Positions 40,591 through 50,715 of a stretch of 64,000 nt of DNA are shown piece by piece (the stretch's first letter is position 1; each line of letters begins with the position of its first letter). The notes beneath the pieces were generated by a model, which was not told the DNA's origin, did not search any database, and worked only from the letters and a program-made list of their open reading frames with translations. Source of the DNA: Forficula auricularia. Taxonomy: Eukaryota > Arthropoda > Insecta > Dermaptera > Forficulidae. The position numbers and the translations under genes were made by a program. The stretch lies in the NCBI GenBank assembly GCA_024734495.1, contig JALMQS010000070.1, positions 16,244,306 to 16,308,305 on the forward strand, given 5' to 3'.

Positions 40591-40699
40591 AAAAGCGTAG
40601 TATAAATTACCTTCTTTTTTTGGACTGCCTCATCAATATCCACTCTAATTCTACATATTTGGAAATTATTTTATTATTTTTTAAAAAGGGAAAAATGAA

Positions 40700-40745
40700 A
40701 TTGAGCACCCGACGGGATTCGAACTCATATCTCTAATTATTAATT
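40700..40745 (-). repeat. tRNA-like B-box fragment
   Basis: Minus strand GAGTTCGAATCCCGTCGGGT is a T-arm with B box. No A box or cloverleaf; a SINE or tRNA pseudogene scrap. Confidence 0.5.
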
Positions 40746-41630
40746 ATATTATTTAACTTTCGCGGTTCAATTATTTCAGAAAAAATTAAAATTAAAATCT
40801 TAATTTGTCTAAAATAATAATAATAGATAATTAATATTTCTCGTTGAAATGTATCTCTATCTCTTATTTGTTTGTCTTTTAAATCATTCGAAATGTCATT
40901 TCATTCTCCTCAATTGAAATCCGTTTTCCAAAAATTATTTAAGCAAATTGAATTCAGCTCTACATATCAAGGTGTAGAAATATATTGGTTATGCATTCCA
41001 ATCGAGGATTGTGGGTGTTGCCATATCCGTTGTTGGAAGTTTTTTTTTTTTATCAAAAGAGTTGTTTATCCGATTTGTTCCCCCTGTAATCAGTGATCAA
41101 TCCGGAGTGCCATTGGCCAATTCCATTCTCCGCTCTTATCAGCGATTGGTGTAAATCGCTGGTGGGGTGGCTCGTCATTGCAAACGAGATGATGGAGAGA
41201 TACCAAAGGATTCTGACACCTCAACCTTGGCTCCAAATCCAAAACTTTTCTAATCTATTTTATCGCCAGCTACAATCTGCTAAGATAAACTTTTACTACA
41301 GAGTAGGTGGCAAATTTATCGCCTACAAATTCTTTGATTCACTTTTCTAGGTTTTTTTTACAGGGATCGAAATGTCTATGTTTTTTTTTAACTTTCTAAT
41401 TCAAGTTTCTTAGTAAATAAACTTGTTTTGGCTATAGGCGGAAAATTCCTATCAACTTTCAACGAGTTTTAAAAATGCTATCTAGGAATATTAATATACA
41501 TTCGTTTAATTAGTACTTTCACTTATATAAGACAAGTGGAGTGGAATTTCCAGAAGGGGATATTTTGAAGTATCTTCTTATTTCAATACATTCATGTTAT
41601 ATCTTAAACATCAACTCGAGAACGTATAAC
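40746..41630. other. non-repetitive stretch, no gene recognised
   Basis: About 41080-41290 has balanced composition (GGAGTGCCATTGGCCAATTC, GGTGGGGTGGCTCGTCATTG) and no match in the window. The 85-codon frame at 41093-41350 is open but unidentified, and the opposite strand is also partly open. Possible host sequence. Confidence 0.35.
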
Positions 41631-41915
41631 AAATACTGTATATATCAATACAGGACAGCCTGTTAAAATCTTTGGTATCATTAAAACTGCGCACTCTAGC
41701 GGGCTAGGATGAATATACATATAGCGCATAATATAAAATATCACATGTAAGTGGTTAATTTGAAATAGAGATTTGAAAGAAGCACATGCATTGGTGCTGG
41801 GTCAGCCTGGTCACCAATATTTCATTCTTGCCCGAAATTCATGATGCCAAAAACCGTTAAATTTTCTATAGGATTTTGACAGGCTGTCCTGTATTGATAT
41901 ACCTATACAGTATTT
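41631..41915. mobile_element. MITE with about 40-bp TIRs
   Basis: AAATACTGTATATATCAATA, CAGGACAGCCTGTTAAAATC at the left is inverted to GATTTTGACAGGCTGTCCTG, TATTGATATACCTATACAGT, ATTT at the right with few differences. The interior is non-coding. Superfamily unknown. Confidence 0.8.
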
Positions 41916-42125
41916 GCGCATAACACATCACATCTTTTCTTTTCATCTCAGAAAAGGGGTCACATAAATTCCAAATTTTTAATATTTCTTCATCAATACA
42001 TAATAAAAGGATTTTTAAAGAATTTTTCTAAAAAAAAAATTTATATATCTAATTGTTTCATAGAACCATATTTTACAAACACAAAGTCATAAGAAGGACC
42101 TCTCAGGCCCGGGGTTTTTCTGTGT

Positions 42126-42315
42126 ATTAAAACAGTAAAAAAGGGGGGTCGGGTAAGCTAGGGGCTAGCATGTCAGCCAGCCAAGTGGACCCGGGTTCGA
42201 ATCTGACTCGAGGCATCCGGCTGAAACCTGACCCCGGGGGGGAGGTAGAGAAAAATTTTAAAAATAAATAATTAGTATCGTAAATTGGCTTATGACTAGA
42301 AGGGCCGGAAAGGCA
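42126..42315 (+). mobile_element. tRNA-derived SINE with an empty-site paralogue
   Basis: Head GGGGGGTCGGGTAAGCTAGG, B box GGTTCGAATC (42194-42203), 3' end TAGTATCGTAAATTGGCTTA, GACTAGAAGGGCCGG, poly(A). The flanks AAAACAGTAA and GTAATCAAGTATTGATTT are joined without a SINE at 43684-43700, showing the site before insertion. Confidence 0.85.
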
Positions 42316-42471
42316 AAAAAAAAGTAATCAAGTATTGATTTATTATTGATTTTTATAAATCCTGATATAAATTAATAAAAAAAAAATGAATATAATTATT
42401 GAAAAATGTATTATTACACTCTTTATATTAGCTTCACCTGTATGTATGTATCTATTTACCTATGTATTTTA

Positions 42472-42655
42472 TTTTATTTTTTGGCTTTTCGGCCTTTCTA
42501 GCCATAAGCCATCCACGATACTATTTATTTTATTTAAATTTGTCCCTATCCCGGGGGTCAGATTCTATCCGGATGCCTCGAGCCGGATTCGAAACCGGGT
42601 CCACTTGGCTAGCAGGATGACACGCCACCGCCTAGCCTATCCGACCCCCCTCCCC
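42472..42655 (-). mobile_element. tRNA-derived SINE, minus strand
   Basis: Same family as 42126-42315. The head is at 42655 (complement of GACCCCCC) and the 3' end GGCCGAAAAGCCAAAAAATA is at 42472. ATGTATTT(T)AT flanks both sides (42462-42471 and 42656-42665), a target duplication of about 10 bp. Confidence 0.85.
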
Positions 42656-42855
42656 ATGTATTTATCTAAGAATCATATCAATGTGACTTTTGTTCTGTTA
42701 AATTCCCCAAACATTTCTCTATAAAAATAATTGCTTACCTATTTAATTTAAATGGAATTATATGAAAATAAATACATTTCTTTCTGCTAAATTCCGCAAA
42801 CTCTATAAAAATAATTAAGACTAAATATAAATATATTTTAAGTGATAGGGAGAAG

Positions 42856-43477
42856 AATAATGGAATTGAAATAATTATCGGAAAAGAGGTTTTTTTTACT
42901 TAATTAGTTTTTTCCTCTTATTAAAAACAAGGACTAAAAGATGATCAAGGACATTCGATGGTGGAGAAGTAATCTCCGGAGTCGAAGCTCAAAAACAATG
43001 TATGCATAAATTCATGTAAAATAAATGGTTTAATAAAATTTATAAAAAAAAAAAATTATTATATTTTAAAAAAAAGGTGGATATTGATAATGGAATTGGA
43101 ATAATTATCGGAAAAGAGTTTTTTTTATTTAATTATTTTTTTCCTCTTATTAAAAACAAGGACTAAAAAGACTATCAAGGACACTCGATGGTGGAGAAGT
43201 AATCTCCGAAGTCGAAACTCAAATACAATGTATACATTAATGTAAAATAATTGGTTTAATATATTTAAAAAAAAGGTGGCTATTGATAATGGAATTGGAA
43301 TAATTATCGGAAAAGAGGTTTTTTATTTAATTAGTTTTTTCCTCTTATTAAAAACAAGGACTAAAAAGATTATCAAGGACAGTCGATTGTGGAGAAGTAA
43401 TCTCCGAAGTCGAAGCCCTAATACAATGTATAAATTCATGTAAAATAATTGGTTGAATATATTTAAAAAAAAAAAAA
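42856..43477 (+). repeat. three tandem copies of the poly(A) retroposon
   Basis: Units start GATAATGGAATTGGAATAAT (or close) at 42856, 43085 and 43285. Each carries AAAAACAAGGACTAAAA, TATCAAGGACA-TCGATGGTGG (with variants), a GGAGA-AGTAA-TCTCC hairpin, GTAAAATAATTGGTTTAAT, and an A-rich end joined by AAAAGGTGG(A/C)TATT. Period 200-229 bp. Other single copies lie at 31.2 and 38.1 kb. Confidence 0.88.
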
Positions 43478-44009
43478 CTAAAAATCACGATTCTAAAAAG
43501 AACAAAACAATGTAATAGTTAAACAAAAAGCGTGTGGGCACTTTGTCGAAATTAATTAAAAGTACATGTTTAATATATAAACCTATAGTGGACCTTAAAG
43601 GCCGGGCTCGTGACTTTGTGTACAATTTATCATTTTTTTTTTTTTTTTTTTTTTTAGAGCAATGTATAGTAAAAAATACATAAAAACAGTAAACAAGTAT
43701 TGATTTTTATTTATTTTTATAAATCTTGATATAAATTAATAAAAAAATGAATATACGAATATCGTAATTATTGAAAAATGTGTTAAAAACCAATTAAACA
43801 TATAGCGGGGCTGTCAAGACCGGCAAGCGAATTTGTGTTTGTGAAAAACCTTGTGTATTCTAGGGTTAAAGGGAGTTTTACACAGACTTATTATTTCTGT
43901 GCTTAAGAAATAAAGACGCAAAACAAATTCATTTGAAAATTCGAACTATTCTCGATTCATGTTGTACATCTTTGACAATTTTAAAATGACTCAATAAATG
44001 TTTTTTGAA
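43478..44009. other. unassigned stretch with paralogous flank
   Basis: 43684-43785 duplicates 42316-42420 (AAGTATTGATTT, AAATCTTGATATAAATTAAT). A T run of about 23 lies near 43631-43655. No gene. Confidence 0.5.
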
Positions 44010-44240
44010 GGAGACAATAAAAGAGTGTGTCTTCTGCTGGAATTATAAATAAAATTTATAACGAGACTATAGTTTCGAGGTCTTTGCTTGTAATAGACTG
44101 ATGAAGAGGGCAAAGCTCTCGAAACTATAGTCTCGTTATAAATTTTATTTATAATTCCAGCAGAAGACACACTCTTTTATTGTCTCCTTCAATATATAAA
44201 AATTCTGCTATCCTCGGCACAAAAATTTTCAATTTAAATG
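44010..44240 (+). mobile_element. hammerhead foldback element (GTCTCG family), best copy
   Basis: The left arm GAAGGAGACAATAAAAGAGT, GTGTCTTCTGCTGGAATTAT, AAATAAAATTTATAACGAGA is almost exactly inverted to the right arm after the ribozyme. The left arm also holds the 3' part of an inverted hammerhead (GACTATAGTTTCGAGG) but not its CTGATGA strand. The right end is CTGCTATCCTCGGCACAAAA. Confidence 0.88.
44087..44142 (+). ncRNA. hammerhead ribozyme motif, complete
   Basis: CTGATGA (44098-44104), extra A, stem II GAGGG/CTCTC with a CAAAG loop, GAAA (44121-44124), stem III ACT-AT-AGT, and C44132 as the cleavage base (GUC). Stem I pairs TGTAAT(A)GA with TCGTTATA, one A bulged. Confidence 0.82.
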
Positions 44241-44520
44241 TTTTTTTGTTTTTTTGGGTTTAATTGTTAGTATCTGAAAGATACGTATTGTTTATAACAA
44301 TATAAATTGAGATCTATTGTGATTACGACTTGGAAATTTATTTCTTGTTAAACTATCCGCTACACGCTAATACATGCATCTAAAGCTGTAAACACTGGAC
44401 TAACTAGCATTACTAATATCATGTCATTATCAATTTTATGTCTGATGTAGAGCCAGCTTAAAACATGTTCTACCCTTTTTGTAACACTCTGTATAATAAT
44501 AGTAGTAAGTAATTTATCAT
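44241..44520. other. unassigned stretch
   Basis: No identified feature. Confidence 0.4.
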
Positions 44521-44694
44521 CGCAATAATTCATTTAATAGCAATTTCCGATCAATAATTCTTGGAACTTTCCAATTAGCAAATTAAAAAAATGTTGAGCT
44601 ATAGGTCATGTCAGGTTATGGGGCTGGGTATTTTGTTTGCTAAATGGAAAGATCAAAGAATTAATGATTATAAATTGATATTATGAATTATCGC
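44521..44694. mobile_element. small foldback element
   Basis: Arms of about 62 bp (44521-44584 and 44632-44694) pair with moderate identity: GCAATAATTCAT with ATGAATTATCGC, and CTTTCCAATTAGCAAAT with TTTGCTAAATGGAAAG. No coding. Confidence 0.7.
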
Positions 44695-45529
44695 TATGTC
44701 TAAGAAATTTATAATTTAATAACACGTTATTTATTTAGCGAAATTTATTGATAATTTTACTAAAACTATATTCAGTATGTATTTTTATAGAAAACTAACC
44801 TCGTACTCTAATTACAAACAGGTTGATGAATTTATTAGCCCGATTTGTTTCTAATTATCAATTAATTAAATATTTAAATTGTATTATATTTTAAAAATTC
44901 TTTATCAATCTTACATTTATTTGTTAATCAAAATTAAAATAAGTCATATTTTAAGTCATATCAAAATATGAATTTTGGAATTTTTTTAATGTGAACATTT
45001 ATTAAATTAAATTTTTAATTTTTTTTTTTCAAATATTACTTACTCTACATTAGATGGCTAAAAAGCCAAGAATTAAATATATAATTATATATTTCAATAA
45101 GTATACTTTGTTATCTCGGAAATTGAATAAAAAATTTGAATAATTTATGGACTGCCTTTCATTAACCTACTTATTTCGCTTGCCAGTCCGTCTTTCTAAG
45201 AAAATAAATAAAATAAAATAAAATAAATAAATAAATACTGACCTTTATTATCCAATACAAAAAATACAAATGTTTTACAAATACAAAAAAACTTCGACCT
45301 CGAGTCCCAAAAGCCTCACCATCGAATGTCCATTTTTTTAATTTTTAACATATTTTTCTCACTCCTTATTAATAAATTAAATATAATATACTATATATAT
45401 TTGTATTTTAAAAAAATTACTCGTTTGATTTTGGTTATTCTAGCTTCAAACGTTTTTAAAATTGCAGAAAATCATCTAAAAATTATAAAGGTGCGTTTTT
45501 TTAGTATAAAATTTACTTAAATCTCTATC
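44695..45529. other. AT-rich stretch without a gene
   Basis: TTATGGACTGCCTTTCATTA at about 45146 is a lone terminus like those of the hammerhead foldbacks. An AAATA simple run lies at 45199-45235. No gene. Confidence 0.45.
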
Positions 45530-46515
45530 TTCGATATTTGTTTTGAGATAAAATTTATATTTAGATTCTCTAAATGGTTAAGGCCAGAAGCCAGGTAGGG
45601 GAAAAAACAGTTTTGAAACAATTAATAATTAAATTGCTCAGCTTATATAAATTAAAAAAAAAAAAATATTTGTTTATTTTTATTGAAGTCCAGTTGATTA
45701 TTTTCCTTCGCTATAACGAGTGTCTTGGGGCCTAAATGGATAATTCTAGAATAAAACTTGTGTATTAAAAATAATTTCCAATCGAGCAAAACCTGCCTGG
45801 ACTTGTTTTTGGAAGATCGCAGTTTCTTGGTAGTAGAGGATTGTTCTTTCAGCGGCCTTTTTAAAAATAGATTTTAGAATGTATTTTGTTAAAAGGCCGC
45901 TGAAAGAACAATCCTCCACTGGTGCGTTAGCGACCAAGAAACTGCGATCTTCCAAAAACAAGTCCAGGTAGGTTTTACTCGATTGGAGATTTTTTTTAAT
46001 GAAAATGATGAGAGAAGGAGTTACACCAAAAAGGTGCAACCCCTAAAGGCCTGGGTTCGCCCCTTCATCGTGAATAGAAGAAGAAAGAATTTTATGGGCT
46101 GGGCGGGGATCGAAAGTATCTGTGGATACGGGTCTTAAATAGCTGAAGGTTATAAGTCGCGGGAAAGATGGTGGCAGGGAGCGAGTTCCAGTCAGTCTCT
46201 GGAGGTCATAGGGATAAAAGAGTTGGCGAAAGCGCTTGTTCGACTTTTATCCAATTTGACAGCGAAGGGGTGCTGAGCGTTCGAAAACCACGTAGTATTA
46301 TTGTAGAATTATCCATTTAGGCCCCAACGATTCGCGTTATAGCGAAGGAAAATAATCAACTGAACTTCAATAAAAATAAACAAATAACTTTTTTTAAATT
46401 TATATAAGATGAGCAATTTAAATATTAAGAATTGTTCCAAAACGAATATATTTTTTTTTAATCGACAATCTATTACAATTTATTTTTAAGATAAATTTTA
46501 TCTCAAAACAAATGT
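45530..46515. mobile_element. nested foldback of about 1 kb enclosing a retrotransposon fragment
   Basis: The outer arms (45530-45755 and 46303-46515) pair through TTTGTTTTGAGATAAAATTT, TGTTTATTTTTATTGAAGT and GGCCTAAATGGATAATTCTA. Inside, a second inverted repeat (about 45770-45866 with 45890-46000) shares TTGGAAGATCGCAGTTTCTT and GGATTGTTCTTTCAGCGGCC. Between the inner repeat and the right outer arm lies the jockey-like tail at 46045-46300. Confidence 0.82.
46045..46300 (-). pseudogene. jockey-like non-LTR C-terminal fragment
   Basis: Homologous at DNA level to 54130-54400 and 15990-16250 (GATCGAAAGTATCTGTGGAT, GGTCTTAAATAGCTGAAGG, CTGGAGGTCATAGGGATAAA), i.e. the region after the reverse transcriptase on the minus strand. 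No intact frame of note. Confidence 0.7.
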
Positions 46516-46681
46516 GGAAGGTAGATAAAAAAAATTATGAAATTTACTAAAAAACGATCTTATGTTTAAACAGAGATGTAAAATTTCTTTCAAGACCTGA
46601 AATGGGCGCAGAGGGTTTCTACAAAATAAAATATTTTGTTTGAACTCATCCAAATTTCGCATATATACCTAGCCTATAAGG

Positions 46682-47138
46682 CAGGGATTTTCAAACTTTT
46701 CCGAGTCGCGGCGCCTTTTTTCAATTAAAATTTTACCATGGCTTCCTACCCTAGGTAAAAGTACATTCCCAAATCAAAACAAATATCCGAATTTGGTCTC
46801 TATAAATACTCTTGTATTAGAATCGATAAAAATATCTTGAGAATTAATAGTTTATTTTTCTATGAAAATCAAAAATTCAGTCCACAGGGGGGATCCTTTG
46901 TGGACATTTCAGATTTTTTCGATAGTGTCAAACTTAAACTTTTTCGGTTTATGTAGATACTATACCATATGTCTACTCGTAAGTAAGAGATAAAAATAAT
47001 TAATAAATAAATGTTTAGCTTTTCACTTTGTTTTTTGTCAAGTTAGGCCAAATGTCTTGCTTCATTTAATTGTGAAGCTTCGCGGCGCACCTATCAAGAC
47101 GCCGCGGCTCTCCGAGGCGCATAGTTTGGGAACCTCTG
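46682..47138. mobile_element. hAT-type element, non-autonomous
   Basis: CAGGGATTTTCAAACTTTTC at the left and CATAGTTTGGGAACCTCTG at the right (reverse complement CAGAGGTTCCCAAACTATG) are hAT-style ends; GTCGCGGCGCC and GGCGCACC patches lie inside each. I could not see the 8-bp duplication. No transposase. Confidence 0.7.
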
Positions 47139-47861
47139 CATTAAACAAAAATTAAATATTATGAAATATCAAATTCTAGCTTAAATGAGGTTGATGAGGG
47201 ATACAAATGGATTATCTGTTGTAACCCTTGACATAGGCACTGTTATCTGAGCTGCCAATATAGTATTATCATATCATGTTGAGTGAGGGAGGAACGGACG
47301 GACGGATGGACGGACACAAGCACCCATCCAACAAGCCATCCTCTAATAGCATTGTAATGGTGCCAGCAACAGAAGGACCACAGATGCAGTTAAGAAGTGA
47401 ACAGACACTCTCTAAGTCAGGGCTTTAATCCATACGTCACTTTGACGCATGGCGAGCACAATCGGTGTCACTTTTACGTCTGATTAATAGGTACATATTT
47501 GGTTTGGGAATTTTTCATACAGGATTTTTCTCATTGTTGTTTCCGTTTTTGGAAAGATATCAAAGGTATTCGGCGCGTCATCATCATCCCTAAAATTTCA
47601 AACATTTAGAGTATTTTCATAAATATAGATATAAGGTCGACTTCAAAATTTCAGGAGGATCTTTAAACTTTCAAATTATAATATTATCAGTTATTTCAAA
47701 TATTTCTATAAAAAAATGAAAAGTATATTTATTATCGAAATAAAATAAAATTGTTGGATAGTTTCAAGAGGAAATTAAAATGAATGATTTTTCCGAAAAA
47801 GATGCCGATAGAAGGTTTCAAGTTCCTGCTTGGTAAATCTCCTAGTTAAATAAGTCAAATA
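47139..47861. other. unassigned stretch
   Basis: A GGAC-type simple run at 47291-47320. About 47330-47480 is GC-richer and unidentified. Confidence 0.4.
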
Positions 47862-48292
47862 CAAGTCCAGACGAGTTTTAGTTGAATAAAAAGTGTTCTC
47901 GCTGAGGACCTATTAAAATAGTAATAATACAAAAAAGGAATAAATAAAGATAATTCGAGAATCTTTGGACTAATCTATTTCTAAGAACTCTCAACATATA
48001 AGATCAGAAATAACTAAGAGTGCTCTCAAGTTATAGCTTGCTCATAGCAATAGAATTAGGAGAAATTTATGATTTTCTAATAGGACAGGCTGTTTCATTG
48101 TGGAAGATGGTCGATTTCCATCTCAGGGACTTAAAGTCACTAGAATTAATTTCTGAATCCTACCCACACTCACACAAAACAGGATCCGTTCCGGCCAAAA
48201 TTTATTTTTTAAAAATCTAATGTTAAATTTGAAAATGATGCCGTATTCGATGAAATTTTCGAAGATTAAAATAAAATTTCAAAAAAATAAAT
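47862..48292 (+). repeat. 0.43-kb dispersed repeat, copy 1
   Basis: Aligns with 59956-60410 through CAGACGAGTTTTAGT, AAAAAAGGAATAAATAAAGA, TTCGAGAATCTTTGGACTAA, GTGGAAGATGGTCGATTTCC, ATCTCAGGGACT and ATGCCGTATTCGATGAAATT. No terminal repeats or coding recognised; family unknown. Confidence 0.8.
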
Positions 48293-48304
48293 TCCCCCGC
48301 GACT

Positions 48305-48610
48305 GATATTATATATTATTTATTTGTTTGAGACTATAGTTTAAAAAGCTTAGCCTTCATTTTCAGTCTTTTTAATTGTAAATATTATTTCTCATGGGGT
48401 CAGTACCGCGTGGATATTGAAAATATGTTTACATAGCACGCTAACTATCTAAACACAGTTGCTAGCTTAGCTAATTAGCCTGCTATGTAAACGGATTTTC
48501 AATATCCACACGGTACTGACAATGAGAAATAATATTTACAATTAAATAGATTGATGATGAAGGCCAAGTCTTCGAAACTATAGTCTCAAACAAATAAATA
48601 ATATATATAC
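48305..48610. mobile_element. hammerhead foldback element (TCAAACAAATAAATA family)
   Basis: The arms run from TATTATTTATTTGTTTGAGA to the complement TCTCAAACAAATAAATAATA, through GTCAGTACCGCGTGGATATT and TTACATAGCAC, meeting in a small central hairpin (GCTAGCTTAGCTAATTAGC). Hammerheads lie in both arms; the left (minus, 48338-48378) is wrecked by an insertion in CTGATGA and loss of GAAA. Confidence 0.85.
48540..48600 (+). ncRNA. hammerhead motif, first core base changed
   Basis: TTGATGA (48551-48557) where CTGATGA is expected, one extra U, stem II GAAG/CTTC with a GCCAAGT loop, GAAA (48574-48577), ACT-AT-AGT, C48585 (GUC). The C3 to U change probably lowers or abolishes activity. Confidence 0.65.
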
Positions 48611-49854
48611 ATAATTATATTTGATATAGGTACCTACTACTATAGATATATGTGTATGTTTATTTGCATCAGAGTGCAACCTCTTTGTTTCTCTTTATAA
48701 TATTTATTAATAAATATATATATAAATCAGTCTGCATTTACCTATATATAGTATTTCTATCATTTTTGACAATGACATTTTGACATTTTTGTTCATAAAC
48801 AAACGTTGCGCCCATTACAAAGCAATATTTTTTCAAACAAAAAAATGAATGGAACCAATGAAGATGAACAAATAGAATTTATAATGAAGTCGAATACAAA
48901 TGAACCTTGGTCCAAACTTCGGGGCAATTAAACTCTCAATTGTGTCCAGTAGTAATATTATTATTTGAGAATATTCACTTCGAATTCTAATTTACTTAGA
49001 AATAGTATCTCTCTTAAATGGATCGGGCTATTCAATCCTGACCAATTCATTTTCAACTGAAATAAATGCAAACGTTTATCCTTTTAGTTTCTCCTAATTA
49101 TTCGAGCTCTATTTGCGCTCCTGTTAACGAGGCCTCCAATCTAATAAATAAGCGATTAAGCTGGATCATTTAGCCCTCTGGGTGGCGTGGTCTGAAGCCG
49201 ATTGGTGATCCAGGATGGATCGGTTCCACTGGATTGACTTTCATTAACTCTCGACCTAGGAGAGCCTCTCTACTCATTTACTTATTGAATTTTTTTTGTT
49301 TTTATTTTTTTATCCACCTCTGATTAAATCTCAGCTCAGGGATTTTTCCCTAAAATATTATAGGTAGGTGTATGTATTTAAAAAAATAAATTTAGAATTT
49401 TTTTTATCTAGAAAAAATAAATCATACACCTCGTTGAGCTTATATAGATTAAAGCGATCGAAACGAAAGAGAGGAAGCTTAACAAACAAATTACTTTAAA
49501 TTGAGAGGGCTGAGATATATACTCTTAAAAAAAAGTTTGATTAGACAATCGGTGAAAATTACTACACAGATATAAATAAACATCTTTAAAAAAGAAATAC
49601 GAAATAAATAATTTAGCTAAGTACCTACGCTAATACAGATTTATTTAATTTGCTAAAAAGCAAGGCTAATATTTTTTTACTCTTAAAACAATTAAAAGAA
49701 ATAGTCAGGAATTTTGATTTTTTTTTTGTCTGTCCCAATATTAACCAATCCGAAGGCTGAATTAAGTTAAGCTACTAATACAATTTCAAATATACCAAAT
49801 CGGATATACACGAGTAACTTCACTAAGCAACGTAATAAATAAATTTGAAAGTTT
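48611..49854. other. mostly non-repetitive stretch
   Basis: 48650-48700 is a scrap of the 11.5-kb foldback family (TGTGTATGTTTATTTGCATC). 49085-49265 has balanced composition with no match in the window (CGAGCTCTATTTGCGCTCC, GGGTGGCGTGGTCTGAAGCC, GATTGGTGATCCAGGATGG) and may be host sequence. No gene recognised. Confidence 0.4.
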
Positions 49855-50715
49855 ATATTAGGAAATAAGGACAATTTTTTGTGAGATTTTTTACTTTATC
49901 CAATGCGAAGCATGGGGAAAGTATTGTAATCGCTCTCGCGGCAAGCGCGACTTCAAAGGTTCCTCAGGTAAAGTCTACGGAACCCATGGACTCAATTAAG
50001 GTCACAAATTGAAGTATTCAATTAGATTGAATTTTAGCACGTGACGGTTTTGCCAAAAATTACCTGGGATCTCGTTGAGAGGCCAAAAAGTGCCATTTTT
50101 TTTGGAAGTGCGTGGGGATGGATGGATGTATGTTATCGTTTTTTTCGTCCACGAATTTTTCCACACCGTTGCACCGATTGAATTGAAATTGAAAACCTAC
50201 CAGTATTTTAACAAAATGAAGCGCTGATTAGTTTTTGGTACATATCGGTCCACAAACATTAGTACTTTATTTCAGTACTTTTTTAGTTTTTTCTAAATAT
50301 CTTTAAAATGACTTAACCAATTTTGATGAAATTTAATATCCTTATTAAGTACCTTGGGGACCACAAAAAAGGTTAAATAAAGTTTTTAGTAAAATTATAT
50401 TTTAAAGTACTTTACTCTAGAACATATTAATATTTCAAATGAATTTGGATAAAGTTTAGCAACGATCCGTTGCAGTTTATTTTTATTTTTCAACCAATGT
50501 TTCGTCGACTTTGTAAAAAGAAAAGAAAAGAAAAATTGTTATTGTGAATGCCAAATTTATTGAAGTTTAAATTTCTGATGGTCTTCAATGGTAACGAAGA
50601 AAATAATGTACTTTAGATGAATGTGTGATGTAACTATTTGAAGCTCTGAAGAAGTCGGCAAAATCGACGAAACGTTGGTTGATAAATACAAAAAATTATC
50701 CTTATTTCCCATTAT
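49855..50715. mobile_element. hammerhead foldback (GTCAAC family) with a foreign insert
   Basis: The left end TATTAGGAAATAAGGACAAT and right end TTATCCTTATTTCCCATTAT are inverted termini of the 14- and 36-kb elements. An unrelated segment of about 0.58 kb (about 49900-50475, starting CCAATGCGAAGCATGGGGAA) lies in the left arm. A half hammerhead (minus, CCAATGTTTCGTCGAC at 50494) and one complete hammerhead (plus) remain. Confidence 0.72.
50635..50690 (+). ncRNA. hammerhead ribozyme motif, core intact
   Basis: CTGAAGA (50646-50652), extra A, stem II GTCG/CGAC with a GCAAAAT loop, GAAA (50669-50672), ACGTT with cleavage after T50676 (GUU). Stem I: AGCT with GGTT next to the core, then TTT/AAA beyond an internal loop. 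Confidence 0.72.

Larger units (their letters stand above)
40355..40645. mobile_element. hammerhead array: tandem dimer plus inverted copy
   Basis: The minus strand carries two tandem units of 89-90 bp (about 40368-40457 and 40458-40545) sharing AAGATAATTTATA, TTATTCATAAACCGACGTTT and TCCTTCTTCAGGGTTTCACT. An inverted third copy (40538-40645) completes a palindrome with ends AGTCCAAAAAAAGAAG and CTTCTTTTTTTGGACT. Direct dimers are expected from retroposition of circular or multimeric hammerhead RNA. Confidence 0.88.

Noticed and set aside
42386..42724. 112-codon frame as a gene
   Set aside because: Mostly covers a minus-strand SINE; incidental.
45905..45950. Possible hammerhead in the inner palindrome (CACTGGTGCGTTAGCGACC, AAGAAAC)
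   Set aside because: CTGGTGC does not fit CUGANGA and stem I does not pair; only GAAAC is shared.
45746..46039. 97-codon minus-strand frame
   Set aside because: Lies across the inner inverted repeat, so the protein is a translated palindrome; no motif.
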